This document shows positions 57,690 through 64,000 of a stretch of 64,000 nucleotides of DNA, in pieces. A program made the position numbers and the translations under genes. The DNA comes from Pseudomonas sp. ADAK13 (lineage in GTDB: Bacteria; Pseudomonadota; Gammaproteobacteria; Pseudomonadales; Pseudomonadaceae), in NCBI RefSeq assembly GCF_012935715.1, contig NZ_CP052860.1:372001-436000 (forward strand), in the 5' to 3' direction. Below the pieces are notes generated by a model that was given only the letters and a program-made list of their open reading frames with translations, ran no database searches and was not told the origin of the DNA. The first letter of the stretch is position 1; every line of letters starts with the position of its first letter.

Positions 57690-58406
57690 ATGAATTCCCT
57701 ACCTGCTTGCTGCACCCCACTTGATGCCCATTGGCCGTTGCCCGTCGCCTTGCCCGGCACGGTCTTGCTGAGCACCCGTTTTGACCCGGCCCTGCTGGCC
57801 ATCGGCGACTTCCAGCGCAGCGCCGTGCCGCCGCCCGCGAGCATCCAGCGTTCGGTGGCCAAGCGGCAGGCGGAGTTTCTGGCCGGTCGGCTATGTGCCC
57901 GCGCCGCGCTGCAGAAACTGGATGGGCTCGATTGCGTGCCGGCGATTGGCGAGGACCGCGCGCCGGTCTGGCCCGCCCACATCAGTGGGTCGATCACCCA
58001 CAGCACCGGCCATGCGGCGGCCATCGTCGCTCACAAGGCCCAATGGCGCGGGCTGGGGATGGACCTGGAAAACCTGCTGACCCTGGAGCGGGCGGAACGC
58101 CTGGCCGGGGAAATCCTGACGCCGGATGAACTGCAGCGTATGGCGGCCGGGCCGCGGGAGCAGATTGCGCAGGTGGTGACGTTGACGTTTTCGGCCAAGG
58201 AGAGCCTGTTCAAGGCGCTCTACCCGATCGTGCAGAAGCGCTTCTATTTTGAGCATGCCGAGTTGCTGGAATGGTCGGATACCGGCCATGCGCGACTGCG
58301 GTTGCTGACGGACTTGTCCGCCGAGTGGTGCCATGGCAAGGAGCTGGAGGCGCAGTTTGCGGTGGATGGCGGGCAGTTGTTGAGCCTGGTGGCCGTCAGC
58401 GCCTGA
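57690..58406 (+). CDS. 4'-phosphopantetheinyl transferase (EntD/PcpS type)
   Basis: The 238-residue enzyme moves phosphopantetheine from CoA to carrier proteins. It has ISGSITHSTGHAAAIVA, GLGMDLENLL with the metal-binding Asp-x-Glu, and FSAKESLFKALYP, the Sfp-type motifs. P. aeruginosa PcpS, of similar length, is the only such enzyme and serves both AcpP and siderophore synthetases; the same is likely here. It is divergent from the phoPQ operon. Confidence 0.9.
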   Translation: MNSLPACCTPLDAHWPLPVALPGTVLLSTRFDPALLAIGDFQRSAVPPPASIQRSVAKRQAEFLAGRLCARAALQKLDGLDCVPAIGEDRAPVWPAHISGSITHSTGHAAAIVAHKAQWRGLGMDLENLLTLERAERLAGEILTPDELQRMAAGPREQIAQVVTLTFSAKESLFKALYPIVQKRFYFEHAELLEWSDTGHARLRLLTDLSAEWCHGKELEAQFAVDGGQLLSLVAVSA

Positions 58407-58414
58407 AGCACCGT

Positions 58415-58488
58415 CATCGCAGGCAAGCCAGCTCCCACCTTTGATCGGGTTCTCACTGCAAAATGTGGGAGCTGGCTTGCCTGCGATG
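58415..58488. repeat. REPIN between convergent genes
   Basis: CATCGCAGGCAAGCCAGCTC and its reverse complement flank a short spacer; the copy is nearly the same as that at 50957-51021. It separates the stop of the phosphopantetheinyl transferase gene from the sensor kinase stop. Confidence 0.87.
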
Positions 58489-58494
58489 GCCGTT

Positions 58495-60105
58495 TCAGGT
58501 TTTCTCTTGGTCTCTTGGCCAACTCAGGCTGAAACACGCGCCCCCCAGGTTATTGCTCTTGCTGATCAACGCCCGGCCGCCGTGCCAATAGATGATCCGC
58601 CGCACAATCGACAATCCCAACCCGTGCCCGCCCGACGCACGGGTGCGGCTGTCGTCCAGCCGCAGGAACGGTGTGAAGATCCGCTCCCAGGCACTTTCCG
58701 GCACGCCCGGCCCGTCATCTTCCACGTCGATGCGGCAGCGCACCTGGCCCACCTGGTAACTGATCAGCACTTGCCCTTGGGCATGGCGCATGGCGTTGCT
58801 CACCAGGTTTTGCAGGGCACGGTGCAGGTAGCGCGGCTCGGCTTCCACCCACGCATCGTCCCAGTGGGCCGATGACAGGCAGATGCCCCGTGCCACGTTG
58901 ATTTCCGGGCGCAGCGGCGACAGCTCCTCAATCACCTGATCAAGCAACGCACTGAGGTCGACCCGCTGGAAGTCCAGCGCCGGCGAACCCTGCTCCAGCC
59001 GCGCGTAGGTCAGCATTTCGTCCACCAGGCCATCGAGGTCCTGGATATCGCTGTCCATGCCTTCCATGTACTTGCGCCGCGCTTCAGGCGTGGCCGCGTC
59101 ACCGATCATCTCCAGGCCGAATCGCAGGCGCGCCACCGGGGTGCGCAGTTCATGGGACACCGCACGCACCAGTTCGCGCTGGATCGCCAGCAGGCGTTGC
59201 AGGTGTTCGGCCATGCCATTAAACGCTGCGGCCAGGCGGCCGACCGAATCGGCCCCCCGGGCCGGCACCCGCACTTCCAGGCTGCCTTTGGCGATGCGCG
59301 TGGCGGCGGCTTCCAGGCCACTGAGGCGCCGCTCCAGTTGGCGCACCAATAAATAGACGATCAAGCCGATCAGGGTCAGGCTGATCAGCGCGATCAGGAT
59401 CAGCCATTGCGCCGGGTATGGGTTCATCTGGTACAGCGGGCCGATTTCCAGGACCCACGGCGTGCCGACCATGCCGGCAAACACCCGGATCGAGTCGCCC
59501 CCCTTGCCCAGGGCCATCACGGTATCGCCTTCGGACACCCGGCGGCGCTGGTCATCATCCATATCCGCCTGATCGAGCATCACCAGGTGCATCTCGAAAC
59601 CAAAGCCCTTGGCCTCTTTCAGGTCGGCGAGTTTCTGCGGCTGCTCGGCCACCGGGAAACGCACCAGCTCATCGGCCAGCAGGTAAATAGTCGCGCGGGC
59701 CAGTTGTTCGCTGATTTGCTGCACTTCACCGGTGAGCAACAGTTGTTCCTGGTCGCTGACCAACCGCAGCACCCTCGCTGCGTGAGGCCCGGTTTGCTCC
59801 ACCAGCACCTGGCCGCGTTGCAGGCGGGTGCGCTGGCTCAGGTCCAGGTGCGCTTCGGCCACGGTCTGCAACTCCAGCGGGATGCCCAGCAAGCGCTCCC
59901 ACACCGCCAGGGCGCGGCGGCGCTCGATGGCGCTCATGGGTTGCAGGTTGTCGCCCATCAGCGCGAAGGTGCCGTGGGCCAGGCGCTCGCGGTACTGGCC
60001 GCTGCGCACTTCATTGAGCAGGTGCAAGGCCAGTACGCCGAGCAACGCCACCAGAATCAGCGCCGCGCACATGCCGCCGTAGATGCGCAGGAAGATCGAG
60101 TTCAC
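58495..60105 (-). CDS. Sensor histidine kinase (RstB-like)
   Basis: The 536-residue sensor has TM1 (about 10-30), a long periplasmic domain to about 232, TM2 (234-254), HAMP, HisKA with His318 in VSHELRTPVARL, and HATPase with EDDGPGV and GGHGLGLSIVRRI. The layout and length match the kinase beside nrdA in P. aeruginosa (PA1158). It overlaps its regulator gene by four bases. The signal is unknown; the RstB comparison is structural only. Confidence 0.87.
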   Translation of the reverse strand: MNSIFLRIYGGMCAALILVALLGVLALHLLNEVRSGQYRERLAHGTFALMGDNLQPMSAIERRRALAVWERLLGIPLELQTVAEAHLDLSQRTRLQRGQVLVEQTGPHAARVLRLVSDQEQLLLTGEVQQISEQLARATIYLLADELVRFPVAEQPQKLADLKEAKGFGFEMHLVMLDQADMDDDQRRRVSEGDTVMALGKGGDSIRVFAGMVGTPWVLEIGPLYQMNPYPAQWLILIALISLTLIGLIVYLLVRQLERRLSGLEAAATRIAKGSLEVRVPARGADSVGRLAAAFNGMAEHLQRLLAIQRELVRAVSHELRTPVARLRFGLEMIGDAATPEARRKYMEGMDSDIQDLDGLVDEMLTYARLEQGSPALDFQRVDLSALLDQVIEELSPLRPEINVARGICLSSAHWDDAWVEAEPRYLHRALQNLVSNAMRHAQGQVLISYQVGQVRCRIDVEDDGPGVPESAWERIFTPFLRLDDSRTRASGGHGLGLSIVRRIIYWHGGRALISKSNNLGGACFSLSWPRDQEKT

Positions 60106-60827
60106 GGCGTAAGGTCAGCAGCAGCTTCGGGGACGAACAGGTAGCCCTTACTGCGAATGGTCTTGATCAGCCGCGGGTGAATCGGGTCGTCGCCGATTTT
60201 CGGGCGGATCCGCGAGATGCGCACGTCGATGGAGCGGTCCTGGCCGTCATAACCAATGCCGCGCAAGGCGGTGAAGATTTCTTCCCGGGACAGGATCCGC
60301 CCGGCATTCGCCACCAGCAGCCACAGCAGGTCGAATTCGGCACTGGTCAGCTCGATGCCCCCTTCGTGCAGCCAGGCTTCACGCAGGGCGTTGTCCACCA
60401 CCAGCGGGCCGAATTGCAGACGCCGCTGTTTTTCGGGCGTGGCCGGCTCGACGCTTTCGCTGCGCCGCAGCAGGGCCTGGATCCGCGCCAGCAACAGGCG
60501 TGGGCGTACGGGCTTGCACACGTAGTCGTCGGCGCCCATGTCCAGGCCCAGCACCTGGTCCATGTCATCGGTACGCGCCGTCAACATCAGGATTACCCCG
60601 TCGTAGCGCTCGCGCACCTTGCGGCAGATGCTCAGGCCGTCTTCGCCGGGCAACATCAGGTCGAGGATCACCAGGTCTGGCTGCTCGGCGATGATCCGCG
60701 CCGCCGCGAGGGCGCCGTTGCCTTCCACCGACACCCGCAGGCCGTTGCTCTCCAGGTAGTCACGGGTCAACTCGGCCAGTCGTTCGTCGTCCTCGACAAT
60801 CAATACCTGCCAGGCTTCTTGCTCCAT
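60102..60827 (-). CDS. OmpR family response regulator (RstA-like)
   Basis: The 241-residue regulator has Asp56 in LVILDLMLPGEDG and the Lys in VCKPVRP, where PV replaces the usual PF. A winged-helix domain ends in IKTIRSKGYLFVPE. It is the first gene of the pair. A short REP hairpin stands just upstream. Confidence 0.88.
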   Translation of the reverse strand: MEQEAWQVLIVEDDERLAELTRDYLESNGLRVSVEGNGALAAARIIAEQPDLVILDLMLPGEDGLSICRKVRERYDGVILMLTARTDDMDQVLGLDMGADDYVCKPVRPRLLLARIQALLRRSESVEPATPEKQRRLQFGPLVVDNALREAWLHEGGIELTSAEFDLLWLLVANAGRILSREEIFTALRGIGYDGQDRSIDVRISRIRPKIGDDPIHPRLIKTIRSKGYLFVPEAAADLTP

Positions 60828-60849
60828 GCGTTACCTCGGTTCTCATTAT

Positions 60850-60873
60850 TGTAGGAGCGGGCTCGCTCCTACA
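60850..60873. repeat. Short REP-like hairpin upstream of the RstA-like gene
   Basis: TGTAGGAGCGGGCTCGCTCCTACA folds through TGTAGGAGCG and CGCTCCTACA. The core differs from the other REP elements in the window, making a third type. Confidence 0.75.
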
Positions 60874-61114
60874 GTTGTCATGTGGAATGAACAAGATATC
60901 GCGTGAATTAAAGGACGATTGTAGCCATGAGCCAGCCCTCTAGCACAAGCGCGCAAATGCGTTCGGACATCGTGTTTTTTTGTGATAGGGTTCGCGCCCG
61001 CAAAAATTCAACCGGGTGTTTTCACCTCGGAATATTCAGTGACAAACGGCGCAATCCAGCAGTACTGCGGCCTACACGGCTGTTCCACGTTTCATACACA
61101 TTTTACCCACAACG
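60874..61114. other. Upstream part of the nrdA intergenic region
   Basis: No supported coding frame. A short open frame from an ATG at 60927 lacks a convincing ribosome site and typical codon use. The stretch is likely to carry upstream control sites of nrdA and the promoter of the RstA-like gene on the minus strand. Confidence 0.45.
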
Positions 61115-61123
61115 TTATCCACA
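61115..61123 (+). promoter_or_regulatory. DnaA box upstream of nrdA
   Basis: TTATCCACA is a perfect match to the high-affinity DnaA box. It ends nine bases before a possible -35. In E. coli DnaA boxes tie nrdAB expression to replication initiation. Confidence 0.75.
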
Positions 61124-61132
61124 GGTAGTCCG

Positions 61133-61161
61133 TTGCTAAGCCCCCCAAAACGCATTATCTT
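61133..61161 (+). promoter_or_regulatory. Possible nrdA promoter
   Basis: TTGCTA (61133-61138) and TATCTT (61156-61161) have 17-base spacing just downstream of the DnaA box. Each matches four of six consensus bases. Initiation near 61168 would give a leader of about 390 nt. Confidence 0.4.
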
Positions 61162-61176
61162 GTAGGTCGTCGCAAA

Positions 61177-61198
61177 AAAAACCCTACATGTAGGGTTT
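61177..61198. terminator. Palindromic hairpin with A/T flanks in the nrdA leader
   Basis: AAAACCCTAC and GTAGGGTTTT meet at a central AT, so the whole 22-base unit is a perfect palindrome, preceded by further A residues. It has terminator-like form but lies just after the possible nrdA start site, so it may be an attenuator or a barrier to transcription from upstream. Confidence 0.5.
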
Positions 61199-61558
61199 TC
61201 AGCGAAAAGACCAAACACAAATCAGACAAGAAACTCAAGCTCTTTCTTGCTCCTGTTTGGTTGAACTTAAGCCTTTTTCAGAAGACCAAACCGCGCACGC
61301 GGATGGCAGCCGTTTTCTGCCCCGATCAGGCGAAAACGGTACGGGTGTTGCAGTACGAAACTGTCACCCACCAGGAATACGGTAAAGAGCCCCAAGGCTT
61401 GTAACCGAAGACTTCGGCATGGAAGCGGCGCGAACAGCTCCCTTCCTCCTGTCCCGAAGTTGTTATGCCAGGCCCAGGCCTGTTGTAAGTGCTTCAGGAC
61501 GGAACGGTGGGCACCGTGATGGTGCCCAAATAAATATAGAATGTGGAGACAACCCCCC
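61199..61558 (+). other. Untranslated leader of nrdA
   Basis: No coding frame is supported on the plus strand. GGGCACCGTGATGGTGCCC (61508-61526) is a stable hairpin 33 bases before the nrdA ATG, and CCGAAGACTTCGG near 61408 is a smaller one. A minus-strand frame crossing this region overlaps the nrdA start and is not considered real. No riboswitch core was recognised. Confidence 0.5.
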
Positions 61559-64000
61559 ATGCAAACCGACACAACTCGCGAGAACCCGCAAGGCTCCGTG
61601 CCGCAGGCCGCTGATTCGAACCTGGATCTGTCCGCCACCGCGCCCGGCCAATTGCGTGTGATCAAGCGTAACGGCACTGTCGTTCCTTACACCGATGACA
61701 AAATCACCGTCGCCATCACCAAAGCGTTTCTTGCAGTTGAAGGCGGCACCGCTGCTGCCTCGTCGCGCATCCACGACACCGTTGCCCGCCTGACCGAACA
61801 GGTCACCGCAACGTTCAAGCGTCGCATGCCATCGGGCGGCACCATCCACATCGAAGAAATCCAGGACCAGGTCGAACTGGCCCTGATGCGTGCCGGCGAG
61901 CAGAAAGTTGCCCGCGACTACGTGATCTACCGTGACTCCCGCGCCAAGGAACGTGCCGTACGCTCCCCGGCCGAAGAAGCCGCCGTACAAGCTCACCCGT
62001 CGATCCGCATCACCCTGGCCGACGGTACGTTTGCACCGCTGGACCTGGGCCGCCTGAACACCATCATCACCGAGGCCTGCGAAGGCCTGGAAGAAGTCGA
62101 TGGTGACCTGATCCAGCGTGAAACCCTGAAGAACCTGTACGACGGCGTGGCCCTGACCGACGTCAACACCGCCCTGGTGATGACCGCCCGTACCCTGGTT
62201 GAACGTGAGCCGAACTACTCGTTCGTGACCGCGCGCCTGCTGATGGACACCCTGCGTGCCGAAGGCCTGGGCTTCCTGAAAGTCGCCGACAGCGCCACCC
62301 ACCACGAGATGGCCGACCTGTACGCCAAGGCCCTGCCTGCGTACATCGCCAAGGGTATCGAATTCGAATTGCTGAACCCGGTCCTGGCCACCTTCGACCT
62401 GGAAAAACTCGGCAAGGCAATCAACCACGAGCGCGACCAGCAGTTCACGTACCTGGGCCTGCAAACCCTGTACGACCGTTACTTCATCCATAAGGACGGT
62501 ATCCGCTTCGAACTGCCGCAAGTGTTCTTCATGCGCGTGGCCATGGGCCTGGCGATTGAAGAGAAGCAGAAAGAAGACCGTGCCATCGAGTTCTACAACC
62601 TGTTGTCGTCCTTCGACTACATGTCGTCGACTCCGACCCTGTTCAACGCCGGTACCCTGCGTCCACAGCTGTCGAGCTGCTACCTGACCACCGTGCCGGA
62701 TGACCTGTCGGGCATCTACCACGCGATCCACGACAACGCCATGCTGTCCAAATTCGCCGGCGGCCTGGGTAACGACTGGACGCCGGTGCGTGCACTGGGT
62801 TCGTACATCAAGGGCACCAACGGCAAGTCCCAGGGCGTTGTACCGTTCCTGAAAGTGGTGAACGACACCGCCGTCGCCGTGAACCAGGGTGGCAAGCGCA
62901 AAGGCGCTGTGTGTGCCTACCTGGAAACCTGGCACATGGACATTGAAGAGTTCATCGAGCTGCGCAAGAACACCGGTGATGACCGTCGTCGTACCCACGA
63001 CATGAACACCGCCAACTGGATCCCTGACCTGTTCATGAAGCGTGTCTTCGATGACGGCAAGTGGACCCTGTTCTCGCCATCCGAAGTACCGGACCTGCAC
63101 GACCTGACCGGCAAGGCCTTCGAAGAGCGCTACGAGTACTACGAAGCCCTCACCGAATACCCGGGCAAGGTCAAGCTGTTCAAGACCATCCAGGCCAAAG
63201 ACCTGTGGCGTAAAATGCTCTCCATGCTGTTTGAAACCGGCCACCCATGGCTGACCTTCAAAGACCCGTGCAACCTGCGCAGCCCGCAGCAGCACGTGGG
63301 CGTGGTCCACAGCTCGAACCTGTGCACCGAGATCACCTTGAACACCAACAAGGACGAAATCGCCGTTTGCAACCTGGGCTCGATCAACCTGCCGAACCAC
63401 ATCGTCAACGGCAAGCTGGACACCGCCAAGCTGGAACGCACCGTGAACACCGCCGTTCGCATGCTCGATAACGTGATCGACATCAACTACTACTCGGTAC
63501 CACAGGCGCAGAACTCCAACTTCAAGCACCGTCCGGTTGGCCTCGGCATCATGGGCTTCCAGGACGCGCTGTACCTGCAGCACATTCCTTACGGTTCGGA
63601 CGCTGCGGTCGAGTTCGCCGACAAGTCCATGGAAGCGGTGAGCTACTACGCGATCCAGGCTTCCTGCGACCTGGCCGACGAGCGCGGCGCCTACGAGACG
63701 TTCCAGGGTTCGCTGTGGTCCAAAGGCATCCTGCCGCTGGATTCGCAACAGATCCTGATCGAGCAACGTGGCCAGAAGTACATCGACGTTGACCTGAACG
63801 AATCCCTGGACTGGGCGCCGGTACGTGCCCGTGTGCAGAAAGGTATTCGTAACTCCAACATCATGGCCATCGCACCGACCGCCACCATCGCCAACATCAC
63901 TGGCGTATCGCAGTCGATCGAACCGACTTACCAGAACCTGTATGTGAAATCGAACCTGTCGGGCGAATTCACCGTGATCAACCCGTACCTGGTTCGCGAC
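61559..64000 (+). CDS. nrdA: Ribonucleoside-diphosphate reductase class Ia alpha subunit, 3' end outside window
   Basis: The frame is open for 814 codons to the window edge. It begins MQTDTTRENPQGSVPQ, followed by an ATP-cone (VIKRNGTVVPYTDDKITVAI) and a second cone-like region (IRITLADGTFAPLDLGRL). The reductase barrel follows, with cysteines in QLSSCYLTT, the radical-site SNLCTEI near residue 587, and AVCNLGSINLP. Two cones are known in Pseudomonas NrdA. GGAGAC precedes the ATG. It makes deoxynucleotides under air together with NrdB, expected just downstream. Confidence 0.96.
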   Translation, partial: MQTDTTRENPQGSVPQAADSNLDLSATAPGQLRVIKRNGTVVPYTDDKITVAITKAFLAVEGGTAAASSRIHDTVARLTEQVTATFKRRMPSGGTIHIEEIQDQVELALMRAGEQKVARDYVIYRDSRAKERAVRSPAEEAAVQAHPSIRITLADGTFAPLDLGRLNTIITEACEGLEEVDGDLIQRETLKNLYDGVALTDVNTALVMTARTLVEREPNYSFVTARLLMDTLRAEGLGFLKVADSATHHEMADLYAKALPAYIAKGIEFELLNPVLATFDLEKLGKAINHERDQQFTYLGLQTLYDRYFIHKDGIRFELPQVFFMRVAMGLAIEEKQKEDRAIEFYNLLSSFDYMSSTPTLFNAGTLRPQLSSCYLTTVPDDLSGIYHAIHDNAMLSKFAGGLGNDWTPVRALGSYIKGTNGKSQGVVPFLKVVNDTAVAVNQGGKRKGAVCAYLETWHMDIEEFIELRKNTGDDRRRTHDMNTANWIPDLFMKRVFDDGKWTLFSPSEVPDLHDLTGKAFEERYEYYEALTEYPGKVKLFKTIQAKDLWRKMLSMLFETGHPWLTFKDPCNLRSPQQHVGVVHSSNLCTEITLNTNKDEIAVCNLGSINLPNHIVNGKLDTAKLERTVNTAVRMLDNVIDINYYSVPQAQNSNFKHRPVGLGIMGFQDALYLQHIPYGSDAAVEFADKSMEAVSYYAIQASCDLADERGAYETFQGSLWSKGILPLDSQQILIEQRGQKYIDVDLNESLDWAPVRARVQKGIRNSNIMAIAPTATIANITGVSQSIEPTYQNLYVKSNLSGEFTVINPYLVRD

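Noticed and set aside
60927..61139. Plus-strand frame of 70 codons before nrdA
   Set aside because: Weak ribosome site, atypical codon use and it spans the DnaA box; more likely a control region.
61267..61677. Minus-strand frame of 136 codons overlapping the nrdA start
   Set aside because: It covers the nrdA ribosome site and first codons, has no ribosome site of its own and no family resemblance.
61463..63766. Minus-strand open frame of 767 codons opposite nrdA
   Set aside because: nrdA is certain on the plus strand; the reverse frame is open only because of codon bias.

Overview
The window is chromosomal DNA of a Pseudomonas, most likely of the P. fluorescens group. The evidence is the GC-rich codon use, the gene order around gacS (PirRS-like two-component pair, gacS, ldhA), the yceD-rpmF-plsX-fabD-fabG-acpP-fabF-pabC-mltG-tmk-holB block without fabH, the comEC-exbB-exbD-lpxK-kdsB-murB block, and many copies of fluorescent-pseudomonad REP palindromes. 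No tRNA, rRNA, insertion sequence, integrase, prophage or CRISPR array was found. Nearly all of it is core genome, so the interest lies mainly in regulation and in a few accessory gene sets.

Layout. 1-3.7 kb: the start of a short-chain dehydrogenase, a GNAT acetyltransferase, an HD hydrolase, an MFS transporter and two small unknown genes. 3.7-8.8 kb (minus): a compact set of GntR regulator, ADP-ribosylglycohydrolase-family protein, NCS1 permease, PfkB kinase and a methyltransferase. It resembles the poorly understood E. coli yegTUVW locus and is the best candidate for an undescribed nucleoside or N-glycoside uptake and catabolism pathway. 8.8-11.8 kb (minus): DUF1285, DUF4823 lipoprotein, moaA and a TetR regulator. 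12.1-12.3 kb (plus): a probable RgsA small RNA. 12.3-22.1 kb (minus): tatD, holB, tmk, mltG, pabC, fabF, acpP, fabG, fabD, plsX, rpmF, yceD, the fatty-acid and phospholipid block with DNA replication and wall genes. 22.1-25.4 kb: maf, then sppA, a HAD phosphatase and rluC. 25.4-29.5 kb: rne behind a leader of about 675 nt. 29.5-31.1 kb: MocA- and XdhC-type molybdoenzyme maturation factors. 31.2-38.0 kb (minus): a tightly overlapped comEC-exbB-exbD-lpxK-ycaR-kdsB-ptp-murB operon for envelope synthesis.

38-51 kb: DUF2062, a PirRS-like two-component system with a possible Fur site, gacS, ldhA, a zinc-ribbon-like protein coupled to a META lipoprotein, a TlpA thioredoxin, arsC-wrbA-DUF2069, a glycosylase-like protein, ttcA, a Yip1 protein and sprT. 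51-55 kb: a CoA-transferase-family racemase-like enzyme, dctA with a clear sigma-54 promoter, and a divergent AraC regulator; four copies of a 16-bp palindrome lie between dctA and the regulator. 55-58.4 kb: phoPQ preceded by a small secreted-protein gene whose promoter carries four 11-bp-phased GTTCAG repeats (PhoP boxes), then a Sfp/EntD-type phosphopantetheinyl transferase that would activate the ACP encoded at 18 kb. 58.5-64 kb: an RstAB-like two-component pair and the first 814 codons of nrdA behind a 730-bp region with a DnaA box.

REP elements sit mostly between convergent genes. One splits the ADP-ribosylglycohydrolase/permease set, and a second family lies between gacS and ldhA.
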